A stretch of 64,000 nt of DNA from Acidovorax sp. A1169 (GCF_030704685.1 NZ_JAUZDX010000004.1:290445-354444), one strand, 5' to 3'; numbered from the stretch's first letter, positions 36,642 to 45,314 are shown. Notes: generated by a model from the sequence alone, not told the origin. Program-made: numbers and translations.

Positions 36642-36745
36642 ATACGGATTTACATTTGATCGTATCGCTAGGCGGGAGCCGCAGACCGTGCTGTAGCACG
36701 GCAAGGCGAACCAACTATCGCTCACGGTTAAAGGCAAATCCGTAT
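36642..36745. repeat. Palindromic ~104-bp intergenic element with inverted ends
   Basis: The stretch begins ATACGGATTTAC and ends GCAAATCCGTAT, so the outer 10 bases are exact inverted copies. A second dyad, CCGTGCT-GT-AGCACGG, lies inside it near the middle. No open frame of interest. It has the look of a small non-autonomous repeat (MITE- or REP-like). No clear target-site duplication was seen next to the ends. Confidence 0.6.
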
Positions 36746-36899
36746 CAATGGACAGGCAGAGCGCTGTGCATAGCCTGTAGATTGTACCGCGATGTACCGG
36801 GGCTTGCCTATGTCACGGGCGCAGCAGTGTCGCGGGACGGCGCCAGAGCCTCCCCAGAGGACCCCAGAGCCACTTCACCCAGCAGGATCCTGGCCCTGC

Positions 36900-37060
36900 T
36901 CAGCCACCCGCCAGGGTACGCACCAGATCGGTCTGGGTGATGATGCCCACCAGGTGCCCGCCCTCGACGACGATAGGGATGTGGTGGTGCCCGCCAGCCG
37001 CAGCATGCCTCTCAGGTCGGTGCGGCTCACGTCCAGCACCTGAAGCGCAGGCGCTCGCGA
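36900..37060 (-). pseudogene. Remnant of a CBS-domain (HPP-family-like) gene end
   Basis: On the minus strand the frame ending with TGA at 36900 reads 'GGHHHIPIVVEGGHLVGIIT' then 'QTDLVRTLAGG', a typical C-terminal CBS domain half. About 35 residues upstream the frame breaks: the preceding coding-like sequence 'VLDVSRTDLRGMLRLAG' continues only in another frame, and no start or earlier domain follows. This suggests a frameshifted and internally deleted gene. It sits in a 900-base gene-poor gap. Confidence 0.45.
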
Positions 37061-37117
37061 CCATCGATGCCAGCGCGGCCGACCAGAAATGGCGCTCGCT
37101 GCTGCCAAGGTGGGCAC

Positions 37118-37321
37118 TATGCTCGAAACTACCTATCGTTCCCCCTCAAACCGCTGTACACGGCCCAGAAAACATGCTCTATACTGCATGTACACCGCAT
37201 TGGATGCAGTTTACTTCACACTCGTTGTCGCCATAGAGGGCCCGAAACAAGCCCTCCCGGAACATACCCGTGAACCTGTGAAGGACGCCAGCAGTCAGTG
37301 CCGGTACGGGTAAGCCATAGG
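37118..37321. other. Gene-poor intergenic sequence ahead of the liv locus
   Basis: No convincing gene, RNA or strong hairpin is seen here. Base composition is lower in GC than in the neighbours. It probably serves as the upstream region of the branched-chain-type transporter locus. Confidence 0.4.
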
Positions 37322-37370
37322 TTTTCACACAGGGGCTTGGGGTTAAATTACTTTAAGCCTAAACAAAGGA
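37322..37370 (+). promoter_or_regulatory. Candidate promoter and ribosome-binding site of the liv-type receptor gene
   Basis: TTTTCA (37322-37327) and TAAATT (37344-37349) separated by 16 bases resemble -35 and -10 boxes. AAAGGAG lies about 10 bases ahead of the ATG at 37381. The promoter call is from pattern only. Confidence 0.35.
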
Positions 37371-37380
37371 GACACTCCCC

Positions 37381-38568
37381 ATGACCACTCGCCGCCTTGT
37401 CATCAGCCGCAGCGCAGCCCTCGTCGGCGCCGCATCCACCGGCCTGCTGCTGCCCTCCATCGTGCGCGCCCAGAGCGGCAAGGTGCGCGTGGGTTTCATG
37501 CTCCCCTATACGGGCACCTTCGCCCAGCTGGGCGTGGCCATCGAGAACGGCGTGCGCATGGCCATCGACCAGCAGGGCGGCAAGCTCGGCGGGCGCGAGA
37601 TCGAATGGTTCAAGGTGGACGATGAGTCCGAGCCCAGCAAGGGCGTCGAAAACGCCAGCAAGCTGGTGCAGCGCGACAAGGTGGACGTGCTGATCGGCAC
37701 CGTGCACTCGGGCGTGCAGATGGGCATCCAGAAGGTGGCGCGCGACACCGGCGTGCTCAACCTGATCCCCAATGCCGGCGTGCATGCCGCCACCCGCGGG
37801 CTGTGCGCGCCCAACGTGTTCCGCACCTCGTTCAGCAACTCCCAGCCCACGCTGGCCCTGGGCAAGGCGATGGTGGACAAGGGCCACAAGAAGGCCGTGT
37901 GGATCACCTGGAAGTACGCCGCAGGCGAGGAGGCCTTCGAAGGCTTCAAGCAGAGCTACACCGCAGCCGGCGGCACCATCGTCAAGGAGCTGGGCCTGCC
38001 GTTCCCGAACGTGGAGTTCCAGGCGCTGCTGACCGAGATCGCGGCCCTCAAGCCCGATGCCGTGGCCTGCTTCTTCGCCGGTGGCGGTGCCGCCAAGTTC
38101 ATCAAGGACTATGCGGCGGCCGGCCTCAAGGACAAGATTCCGCTGTATGGCTCGGGCTTCCTGACCGAAGGCGTGCTCGATGCGGCCGGCCCTGCGGCCG
38201 ATGGCATCATCACCACCATGCACTACAGCGACTCGCTGGACACGCCGCGCAACAAGCAGTTCCGCCTGGAATACGCCAAGGCCTTCCGCAGCCAGCCCGA
38301 CGTGTATGCCGTGCAGGGCTATGACACCGGCCTGCTGCTGGTGCAGGGTGCCAACGCCGTCAAGGGCGACCTGGCGGCCAAGCCTGCCCTGTACAAGGCG
38401 CTGGAGGGCGCCGTGATCGACAGCCCGCGCGGCAAGTGGACCATGAGCAAGGCGCACAACCCCGTGCAAGACATCTACCTGCGCGTGGTCGAGAACAAGG
38501 AAAACAAGGTGGTCGGTGTGGCAGCGAAAGCCCTGTCCGACAGCGGCGCCGGCTGCCGCATGGCGTAA
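37381..38568 (+). CDS. Branched-chain-type ABC transporter substrate-binding protein (LivK-like)
   Basis: 395 residues. N-terminal twin-arginine-like leader 'MTTRRLVISRSAALVGAAST', then the periplasmic-binding-protein-type-1 fold: 'VRVGFMLPYTGTFAQLGVAI', 'VDVLIGTVHSGVQMGIQKVA'. The family binds branched-chain amino acids but in Burkholderiales often aromatic acids, amides or other ligands. It is followed by a LysE-type exporter gene and then the four other transporter genes. Ligand not assignable by eye. Confidence 0.9.
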   Translation: MTTRRLVISRSAALVGAASTGLLLPSIVRAQSGKVRVGFMLPYTGTFAQLGVAIENGVRMAIDQQGGKLGGREIEWFKVDDESEPSKGVENASKLVQRDKVDVLIGTVHSGVQMGIQKVARDTGVLNLIPNAGVHAATRGLCAPNVFRTSFSNSQPTLALGKAMVDKGHKKAVWITWKYAAGEEAFEGFKQSYTAAGGTIVKELGLPFPNVEFQALLTEIAALKPDAVACFFAGGGAAKFIKDYAAAGLKDKIPLYGSGFLTEGVLDAAGPAADGIITTMHYSDSLDTPRNKQFRLEYAKAFRSQPDVYAVQGYDTGLLLVQGANAVKGDLAAKPALYKALEGAVIDSPRGKWTMSKAHNPVQDIYLRVVENKENKVVGVAAKALSDSGAGCRMA

Positions 38569-38713
38569 CACGCCACTGGCCGCTGTGCGGCAGGCAACTG
38601 CCTGCGCAGCCCTGGCCTGCGGGATTTGACACAATGACTTTGCCTGCCGATGTGGCGGGCCAGTCCTTCGTGCGCCCGGACCTTGCGGCCACCCCCTTGG
38701 ATCACCCTCTTCC

Positions 38714-39352
38714 ATGACCCTCAGTACCTACCTGCTCTACCTGGCCGCCGTGGCTCTGCTGGTGCTCTCGCCCGGCCCGACCATGCTGATGTGCATGACC
38801 ACCTCGCTGCAGCACGGCCCGCGCAAGGCCATGGCAGCCGCAGGGGGCAGCGTCACCGCGGTGCTGGGCACCATGCTGCTGTCGGCCCTGGGCCTGGACG
38901 CGCTGCTGGCCGCCTCCGAGACCGCTTTCTGGGTGCTCAAGGCAGCGGGCGCTGCCTATCTGATCTGGCTCGGCATCAAGACCTTCCGCAGCCAGAGCAC
39001 CGTGTTCGACCAGATGCCCGAGGGCGCCACCGCAGCACCCGCAGTGCCTGCCCACCGGCTGTTCGTGCAGGGCCTGATCGTGGGCGGCAGCAACCCCAAG
39101 GCCATCCTGTTCTTCACGGCCTTCTTTCCGCAGTTCCTGAACCCCACGCTGTCCTTCGCGCCGCAGTTCGCGGTCCTGGCCGCCACCTTCGTGGCCTTCG
39201 AGTTCACGGTGCTCACGCTGTGCGCGCTGGGCGTGGCGCGCCTGGCCCCGGCACTGCGCTCGGGCAACCGCATGCGCTGGTTCAACCGCATCTCGGGCGG
39301 CCTGTTCGCCCTGATGGGCACCCTGCTGCTGGCCACGCGCCGAGCAGCCTAG
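38714..39352 (+). CDS. LysE/RhtB-family translocator inside the liv-type locus
   Basis: 212 residues with about six membrane helices. 'LSPGPTMLMCMTTSLQHGPR' is the N-terminal family signature and 'GGSNPKAILFFTAFFPQF' the middle one. It exports amino acids or similar compounds. It is encoded 145 bases after the receptor gene and 30 bases before the LivH-like permease gene, so it splits an ABC importer locus; co-transcription with the permease genes is likely from the spacing. Confidence 0.9.
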   Translation: MTLSTYLLYLAAVALLVLSPGPTMLMCMTTSLQHGPRKAMAAAGGSVTAVLGTMLLSALGLDALLAASETAFWVLKAAGAAYLIWLGIKTFRSQSTVFDQMPEGATAAPAVPAHRLFVQGLIVGGSNPKAILFFTAFFPQFLNPTLSFAPQFAVLAATFVAFEFTVLTLCALGVARLAPALRSGNRMRWFNRISGGLFALMGTLLLATRRAA

Positions 39353-39382
39353 AGACCGACCCAACCCTGACCGCACGCCCCC

Positions 39383-40246
39383 ATGGACTTCGCCACCTTC
39401 CTGATCCAGTTGCTCAACGGCGTGCAGTACGGCCTCTTGCTGTTCATGCTGGCCGCCGGCCTCACGCTGATCTTCGGGATCATGGGCGTGGTGAACCTTG
39501 CGCACGGCAGTTTCTACATGCTGGGTGCCTACCTGGCGTACTCGCTGTCGGGGTACTTCGGCAGCCTCACGCTGGCCATCCTGGGCGGCGCGGTGCTGGC
39601 CGTGGCCTTCGGGCTGGCACTTGAGTGGCTGCTGTTTCGCCACTTCTACCAGCGCGACCACCTGGACCAGGTGCTGCTCACCTTCGGCCTGATCTACATC
39701 TTCGAGGAGCTGCGATCCATCCTCTGGGGCGACGACGTGCACGGCGTGGCCATCCCCCAACTGCTGGACTGGTCGATTCCGCTCACCGACACCCTCTCCT
39801 ACCCGGTGTACCGTCTGTTCATCTCGGGTGTGTGCATCGTGCTGGCCATCGGCCTGTACCTCTTGATCTCCAAGACCCGCCTGGGCATGAAGATCCGCGC
39901 CGGTGCCTTCAACCGCGACATGGCCGAGTCGCTGGGCGTGAACATCAAGCTCATCCATGCCATCGTGTTCGCGCTGGGGGTGGGCCTGGCGGCCATGGCC
40001 GGCATGGTGGCCGCGCCGGTATCCAGCGTCTACCCGAACATGGGCTCCTCGGTGCTCATCATGTGCTTCGTGGTGGTGGTCATCGGCGGAATCGGCTCGG
40101 TGCGCGGGGCCCTGATCTCGGCGCTGCTGGTGGGCCTGGTGGACACCTTCGGCAAGGTGCTGCTGCCCTCCGTGGCCGGCATGCTGGTCTACATGCTGAT
40201 GGCGGCCGTGCTGCTGTGGAAACCCGAAGGTCTTTTCAAACAATGA
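39383..40246 (+). CDS. Branched-chain-type ABC transporter permease (LivH-like)
   Basis: 287 residues, about eight membrane helices. 'LLNGVQYGLLLFMLAAGLTL' and 'IFGIMGVVNLAHGSFYMLGA' near the N-terminus are the LivH signature, and 'VVVIGGIGSVRGALISALLV' near the C-terminus is also typical. It pairs with the LivM-like permease encoded next to form the inner-membrane channel. Confidence 0.93.
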   Translation: MDFATFLIQLLNGVQYGLLLFMLAAGLTLIFGIMGVVNLAHGSFYMLGAYLAYSLSGYFGSLTLAILGGAVLAVAFGLALEWLLFRHFYQRDHLDQVLLTFGLIYIFEELRSILWGDDVHGVAIPQLLDWSIPLTDTLSYPVYRLFISGVCIVLAIGLYLLISKTRLGMKIRAGAFNRDMAESLGVNIKLIHAIVFALGVGLAAMAGMVAAPVSSVYPNMGSSVLIMCFVVVVIGGIGSVRGALISALLVGLVDTFGKVLLPSVAGMLVYMLMAAVLLWKPEGLFKQ

Positions 40247-40292
40247 CAGTCGTTCCTGTGATCCTTGCCCTGCCAGCCCCCCGGAGGCCCGC

Positions 40293-41285
40293 ATGAGCGC
40301 TCCCCGCACCAACCTGGAGGTGCTGCCGCGCAGCGTGCAGTTCGTGCTCGTGCTGGGCCTCGTCGCGCTGCTGGCGTTTCCGTTCGTGGGCAGCGACTTC
40401 TATGTGCAGATGGTCACGCGCATGATGATCATGGCCATCTTCGCGATGAGCCTCGATCTGCTGCAGGGCGTGACCGGCCTGGTCTCGCTGGGCCACGCGG
40501 CCTACTTCGGCGTGGCCGGCTATGCGCTGGCCTTCCTGACCCCGGCCGATGCGCCGGTGAGCCTATGGTGGTCGCTGCCGGCGGCCGTGGCGGGCTCGGC
40601 CCTGGTGGCGCTGTTCATCGGCTTCTTCGTGGTGCGCACGCACGGCATCTACTTCATCATGGTGACCATGGCGTTCGCGCAGATGGTGTTCTACCTGTTC
40701 TTCGACAACAAGATCCTGGGCGGCTCGGACGGCAGCTACATCAACCTGCGCCCCGATGCCTCGTTGTTCGGCTGGCTGCCGTTCGACCTCGAAGGGCGCC
40801 GCACCTTCTACTACTTCACACTGACGCTTGTGGTGCTGGTCTACGCGGGGCTGCGCCGGCTGCTATGGAGCCCGCTGGGCCGGGCCTTGGCGGGCATCCG
40901 CGTCAACGAGCACCGCATGCGTGCCATGGGCTTTTCCACCCAGGGCTACAAGCTCACGGCCTTCACCGTGGCCGGCGCCCTGGCGGGCCTGGCGGGCTAC
41001 CTGTGGGGCGCGCAGACGGGCTATGTGAACCCCGAGCTCATGGGCTTTCACATGAGCGCGCACGCCATCATGATGGTCATCCTGGGCGGCATGGGCAATT
41101 TCGCAGGGGCCATCGTCGGCGCCTTCGCCTTCGAGTACCTGCTGCATGTGTTCAAGGACATCACCAAGCACTGGCAGTTGCTGATGGGCAGCTTCATCGT
41201 GCTGGTGGTGCTGGTGGCGCCGCGCGGGCTGCTGGGCATGCTGGTGCGCCTGCGCGCCGCCAAGGGAGGCACGGACCATGGCTGA
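40293..41285 (+). CDS. Branched-chain-type ABC transporter permease (LivM-like)
   Basis: 330 residues from the ATG at 40293, preceded by a GGAGG sequence. 'LLQGVTGLVSLGHAAYFGVA' and 'NEHRMRAMGFSTQGYKLTAF' are LivM features. Second half of the inner-membrane channel. Its last eight bases overlap the start of the LivG-like gene. Confidence 0.93.
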   Translation: MSAPRTNLEVLPRSVQFVLVLGLVALLAFPFVGSDFYVQMVTRMMIMAIFAMSLDLLQGVTGLVSLGHAAYFGVAGYALAFLTPADAPVSLWWSLPAAVAGSALVALFIGFFVVRTHGIYFIMVTMAFAQMVFYLFFDNKILGGSDGSYINLRPDASLFGWLPFDLEGRRTFYYFTLTLVVLVYAGLRRLLWSPLGRALAGIRVNEHRMRAMGFSTQGYKLTAFTVAGALAGLAGYLWGAQTGYVNPELMGFHMSAHAIMMVILGGMGNFAGAIVGAFAFEYLLHVFKDITKHWQLLMGSFIVLVVLVAPRGLLGMLVRLRAAKGGTDHG

Positions 41286-42057
41286 GCACGACGTACTGCT
41301 GTCGGCCCACAAGATCACCAAGCGCTTCGGCGGCCTGGCCGCCGTCAACGGCGTCTCGGTGGACCTGTGGCGCGGCCGCATCCATGCGGTGATCGGGCCC
41401 AACGGCGCGGGCAAGTCCACGCTGACCAACCTGCTCTCGGGCGACCTGCCCCCTACGGCCGGCCAGATACGGCTGGGCGCCACCGAGGTGACCGGCTGGG
41501 CGCCCGAGCGCATCTCGCGCCAGGGCCTGGGCCGCAGCTACCAAAAGACCAACATCTTTCTGCCCTTCACCGTGCACGAGAACGTGCGCCTGGCCGCCCA
41601 GTCGCGCGATCCGCAGCAGCCCTGGAACCCGCTGCGCTGGTGGCGCGACACACGCGACCAGGGCGCGCACAACCGCGCCAGCAGTGAACGCGTGGACCGG
41701 GCCATCGAACTGGCAGGCCTGCAGGCGCGGCGCGATGCCGTGGCCGGCACCATGAGCCATGGCGAGCAGCGCCAGCTGGAGATCGCCATGACCCTGGCCA
41801 CCGAGCCCCAGGTGCTGCTGCTCGACGAGCCCCTGGCCGGCATGGGCGTGGCCGAGGCCGAGCGCATGGTGCAGCTGCTGCTGCGCATCAAGCCCGGTCA
41901 CGCGATGATGCTGGTGGAGCACGACATGGACGCCGTGTTCGCCCTGGCCGACCACCTCACGGTGATGGTCAACGGCGAAGCCATTGCCAGCGGCACGCCG
42001 CCCGAAGTGCGCGCCGACGCCAACGTGCAGGCCGCCTACCTGGGTGAGGAACACTGA
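41278..42057 (+). CDS. Branched-chain-type ABC transporter ATP-binding protein (LivG-like)
   Basis: 259 residues. Walker A 'GPNGAGKSTLTNLLSGDL', signature region 'MSHGEQRQLEIAMTLA', Walker B 'VLLLDEPLAGMG', switch His in 'MLVEHDMDAVFALAD'. First of two ATPase subunits; overlaps the LivM-like gene by eight bases, so translation is coupled. Confidence 0.94.
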   Translation: MAEHDVLLSAHKITKRFGGLAAVNGVSVDLWRGRIHAVIGPNGAGKSTLTNLLSGDLPPTAGQIRLGATEVTGWAPERISRQGLGRSYQKTNIFLPFTVHENVRLAAQSRDPQQPWNPLRWWRDTRDQGAHNRASSERVDRAIELAGLQARRDAVAGTMSHGEQRQLEIAMTLATEPQVLLLDEPLAGMGVAEAERMVQLLLRIKPGHAMMLVEHDMDAVFALADHLTVMVNGEAIASGTPPEVRADANVQAAYLGEEH

Positions 42058-42058
42058 C

Positions 42059-42787
42059 ATGGCACAGCAGCAGCAAAACACTCCCCTGATCGAGGCCCGC
42101 GGCCTCAACACCTTCTACGGCGCCAGCCACATCCTGCACGGGGTGGACTTCACCGTGGGCCAGGCCGAGACCATCGGCCTCATGGGTCGCAACGGCATGG
42201 GCAAGAGCACCTTGCTCAAGTCGCTCATGGGCCTGGTGAAGCCACGCTCGGGCAGCGTGGCCGTGGCCGGGCGCGACACCACGGGCCGACCACCCTACGA
42301 GGTGGCGCGCCTGGGGATCGCCTACGTGCCCGAGGGGCGCGGCATTTTCGGCAACCTGAGCGTGGTCGAAAACCTGCAGATGGCAGCCCGCGCCGGCACG
42401 CGCGGCCAGCGCGACTGGACCTACGAGCGCGTGCTGGAGACCTTTCCGCGCCTCAAGGAACGCCTGGGCCATGGCGGCCAGCAGCTCAGCGGCGGCGAGC
42501 AGCAGATGCTGACCATCGGCCGCGCACTGATGACGAACCCCGACGTGCTCATCCTCGACGAGGCCACCGAAGGCCTGGCGCCGCTGATCGCGCGCGAGAT
42601 CTGGCGCATCTGCAGCCTCATCAAGGCCAGCGGCATCAGCAGCGTGATCGTCGACAAGAACTGGAAGCACGTCACCCAGATCACCGATCGCAACGTCATC
42701 CTGGTCAAGGGCCAGGTGGTGTTCGAAGGCAGCTCAGAGACCCTGTGTTCCCAGCCGCAACTGCTGGAGCAGCACCTGGGCGTGTAG
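42059..42787 (+). CDS. Branched-chain-type ABC transporter ATP-binding protein (LivF-like)
   Basis: 242 residues from the ATG at 42059, one base after the LivG-like stop. Walker A 'GRNGMGKSTLLKSL', signature 'LSGGEQQMLTIGRAL', Walker B 'VLILDEATEGLAPLI'. The switch region reads 'SVIVDKNWKHVTQITDR' in place of the common 'LLVEQN' of LivF, a mild departure. Second ATPase subunit of the same importer. Confidence 0.92.
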   Translation: MAQQQQNTPLIEARGLNTFYGASHILHGVDFTVGQAETIGLMGRNGMGKSTLLKSLMGLVKPRSGSVAVAGRDTTGRPPYEVARLGIAYVPEGRGIFGNLSVVENLQMAARAGTRGQRDWTYERVLETFPRLKERLGHGGQQLSGGEQQMLTIGRALMTNPDVLILDEATEGLAPLIAREIWRICSLIKASGISSVIVDKNWKHVTQITDRNVILVKGQVVFEGSSETLCSQPQLLEQHLGV

Positions 42788-42820
42788 CATCCGGCGGTCT
42801 CTGCACCGCCATGCTCGCCC

Positions 42821-44053
42821 ATGTCCCCTGCCCCCGCCATCTTCCTCTCACTGCTTGCCGCCCTGGTGCTGCTCAACACCTGGGCCACGCGGCGCGTGCG
42901 GCGCAGCAACGAGTTCGCCAACCGCAAGGCGCTGATGGTGATGGGCATCTGGATCCTGCCCTTCCTGGGCGCATTCATGGCGCGCTACCAGTTTGCGCCG
43001 CCAGCGGATTCACTGCCTGCGGCATTGGCCTTGCCGGGCCAGGGCGGCGAACACCCCCCGGCGCCGGAGGTGCTGCGCATGGCCGGCCTCGAACCCTTCG
43101 CCGTGCGGGACCACCTGAGCGCCCCCGCCGGCCTGCCCCTGATGGACTGGCAGGCACTCGACCACTGGGCCGGACAGGCCGCCAGCCCCGAAGCCACCAC
43201 AGAAGCCATCGCCCTGGGCCGCCGCGCCTGGCTACTGCACCTGCGCGACGCCATCGGCCCGCACATGCACCTGCACGAGAGCGCGGACGTCTCCATCCTG
43301 TCCCCCCTGGAGCCGCCAGTGGCACAGGCCATGGCGGGCTACGTGGGCAAGACGCGCCAGCGCATCGCGCGCGTGCTCGACGGCGTGGCCCGCTTCCACC
43401 CGGGCGAGAAGAGCGTGCTGCTGGTGCTGGAGAGCGAGGAGCTCTACTACCACTACGTGGGGCAGTTCTATCCCGATGGCGGTGAATTCGCCTTCAGCGG
43501 CGGCATGTTCATCCACAACGGCTGCCCGCACTTCGTGGTGGTGCAGGCCGACCTGTCGACCATAGAGCCCGTGATCGCGCACGAACTCACGCACAGCGCC
43601 CTGTCGTACCTGCACCTGCCCACCTGGCTCGACGAAGGCCTGGCCGTGAACACCGAGCACCGCTTGACAGGCGCGCGCCACCCTGCGCAGACGCCGCAGG
43701 CCATGCACCAGCGCCACCTGGCGTTCTGGAATGCCGAGCGCGTGCAGGAGTTCTGGTCGGGCGACTCTTTCCACCGCACGGACGATGGCAACGCGCTGTC
43801 GTACGACCTCGCCCGCATCGCGGTGGAGCAGTTGGCGCGCGACTGGCCCGCGTTCAGCCGCTTCGCAACCAGCGCCAACCGCCGCGATGCAGGCGCCGAG
43901 GCTGCGGCCAGCATGCTGGGCATCGACCTGGGCAGCTACATCGGCGCGCTGGTGCAGGCGTCCGAAGACTGGGCGCCACGCCCCGCCGCCTGGCCAACGC
44001 AGCCTGCACAACAGGCTGCACACCTACATTTTTTGAGCGCCCGCCATCAGTAG
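42821..44053 (+). CDS. Membrane-anchored gluzincin-like metallopeptidase, uncharacterised
   Basis: 410 residues. Two hydrophobic segments at the N-terminus (about 5-22 and 40-57), then a large domain. A zinc site is visible: His254-Glu255-x-x-His258 with Glu272 in 'TWLDEGLAV', the HExxH...E layout of peptidase MA-like gluzincins. The domain probably lies in the periplasm. No recognised named family member. It follows the liv-type locus after 33 bases and precedes psd; neither neighbour explains its substrate. Confidence 0.75.
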   Translation: MSPAPAIFLSLLAALVLLNTWATRRVRRSNEFANRKALMVMGIWILPFLGAFMARYQFAPPADSLPAALALPGQGGEHPPAPEVLRMAGLEPFAVRDHLSAPAGLPLMDWQALDHWAGQAASPEATTEAIALGRRAWLLHLRDAIGPHMHLHESADVSILSPLEPPVAQAMAGYVGKTRQRIARVLDGVARFHPGEKSVLLVLESEELYYHYVGQFYPDGGEFAFSGGMFIHNGCPHFVVVQADLSTIEPVIAHELTHSALSYLHLPTWLDEGLAVNTEHRLTGARHPAQTPQAMHQRHLAFWNAERVQEFWSGDSFHRTDDGNALSYDLARIAVEQLARDWPAFSRFATSANRRDAGAEAAASMLGIDLGSYIGALVQASEDWAPRPAAWPTQPAQQAAHLHFLSARHQ

Positions 44054-44088
44054 AATGGCCCGCACCCCTTTCCAAGGATGTTCCCACA

Positions 44089-44940
44089 GTGTCTGACAGC
44101 CTCGCCGTTCTCCCCCAGTACCTGATGCCCAAGCAGGCCATGACCGCCCTGGCGGGAAAATTCGCCTCGGCCCAGCTCGGAGGGCTGACCACCTCAGTGA
44201 TCCGAGGCTTCGTGTCCCACTACAAGGTGAACATGGCGGAGGCTGCCAATCCGGACATCGCGGCCTATGCCTCGTTCAACGACTTCTTCACCCGGGCCCT
44301 GCAGCCCGGCGCGCGCCTGCTGGCCGATGCCGACCTGGTCTGCCCCGTGGACGGTGCCATCAGCCAGTTCGGCCCCATCCAGAAGGACCAGATCTTCCAG
44401 GCCAAGGGCCATTCGTACTCCACCACGGCACTGGTGGGCGGCGATTCGTCGCTGGCTGCGCGCTTTGACGATGGCTACTTCGCCACCCTGTACCTGAGCC
44501 CGCGCGACTACCACCGCATCCACATGCCCTGCGCAGGCCAGCTCACGCGCATGGTGCATGTGCCCGGCGATCTGTTTTCGGTAAACCCGACCACGGCGCG
44601 CGGCGTGCCCGGCCTGTTCGCGCGCAACGAGCGCGTGGTGTGCTTCTTCGATTCGGCGCACGGGCCCTTCGTGCTGGTGCTGGTGGGCGCGACCATCGTG
44701 GGCAGCATGGCCACCGTCTGGCATGGCCAAGTGAACCCGCCGCGCACCGGCGTGCTGCGCCACTGGGACTACCCGGCCGACCAGGTGTCGCTGCAAAAGG
44801 GCGAGGAGATGGGCCGTTTCCTGCTCGGCTCCACCGTGGTGATGCTGTTCCCCAAGGGACCCTTCCAGTTCAACGCCGAGTGGGCGCCTGCACGTCCAGT
44901 GCGGTTGGGCGAAACCATGGCGCACCACCAGGCGGGGTAA
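44089..44940 (+). CDS. psd: Phosphatidylserine decarboxylase proenzyme
   Basis: 283 residues from a GTG start at 44089, supported by AAGGA about 12 bases upstream. Converts phosphatidylserine to phosphatidylethanolamine at the inner membrane. The self-cleavage motif 'FLLGSTVVMLF' yields the pyruvoyl group at the Ser of Gly-Ser; 'RDYHRIHMPCAGQL' contains the other active-site residues. Length is normal for the bacterial type I enzyme. Confidence 0.95.
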   Translation: MSDSLAVLPQYLMPKQAMTALAGKFASAQLGGLTTSVIRGFVSHYKVNMAEAANPDIAAYASFNDFFTRALQPGARLLADADLVCPVDGAISQFGPIQKDQIFQAKGHSYSTTALVGGDSSLAARFDDGYFATLYLSPRDYHRIHMPCAGQLTRMVHVPGDLFSVNPTTARGVPGLFARNERVVCFFDSAHGPFVLVLVGATIVGSMATVWHGQVNPPRTGVLRHWDYPADQVSLQKGEEMGRFLLGSTVVMLFPKGPFQFNAEWAPARPVRLGETMAHHQAG

Positions 44941-44943
44941 AGA

Positions 44944-44960
44944 AGCCCGCGCTGCGGGCC
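44944..44960. terminator. Hairpin after psd, possible two-way terminator
   Basis: GCCCGC-GCT-GCGGGC (44945-44959) forms a 6-bp GC stem four bases after the psd stop. There is no T-run on the plus side; on the minus strand it is followed by TTCTTT, so it would better end transcripts arriving from the hut side. Confidence 0.5.
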
Positions 44961-44965
44961 TGGAC

Positions 44966-45130
44966 TCAGAGGCTGGGAATTTTTTGGCCGTGTCCGAGGG
45001 GCGCGTCAAAACGCCTCGGATCTAGGCGCAAAGCACAGCCATAGCTCGGGCTATGGCGAGCATTTGCTTTCGACGAGCCGAGGTGTTTTGGCGTACAAGG
45101 CGGGCGTGGACGAAAGATTCTCAGCCTCTC
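44966..45130. repeat. Long imperfect inverted repeat (~165 bp hairpin)
   Basis: Two arms of about 80 bases (44966-~45047 and ~45052-45130) are inverted, imperfect copies of each other. Matching blocks include GAGGCTG at the ends, CAAAACGCCTCGG against CCAAAACACCTCGG, and a perfect centre GCCATAG-CTCGGG-CTATGGC. It contains no gene and would fold as one long hairpin in DNA or RNA. It separates the convergent psd and hut transcription units. Confidence 0.8.
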
Positions 45131-45314
45131 AGAGGCGATCCGGCACGCGCGCGAGATGGAAGGCTGTGGGCGCCAGCCGAAGTGCATCAGGATGCACCGG
45201 AGCCTCGTGCCCCACCAAGTAGATCATCATGGCATCGCGGCGAACGACGATATGGCTCACCGTCTCGCGGTTCGATCCCAGGTGCACGAAGGCGCCTGGC
45301 TTGAACAAGGGCAT
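45129..45314 (-). CDS. Small hypothetical protein downstream of hutG
   Basis: 61 residues from the ATG at 45314; an in-frame upstream ATG at 45407 would give 92. The protein 'MPLFKPGAFVHLGSNRETVS' then 'HIVVRRDAMMIYLVGHEAPV' has a regular beta-rich pattern with coding-like composition. There is no good ribosome-binding site at 45314. Its stop codon lies at the edge of the long inverted repeat. Function unknown; it could be the tail of a former gene. Coding status is uncertain. Confidence 0.4.
   Translation of the reverse strand: MPLFKPGAFVHLGSNRETVSHIVVRRDAMMIYLVGHEAPVHPDALRLAPTAFHLARVPDRL

Noticed and set aside
38569..38713. Terminator after the liv-type receptor gene (GGCAG-GCAA-CTGCC hairpin)
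   Set aside because: The stem is short and no T-run follows, so it is not called as a terminator; read-through to the LysE gene remains possible.
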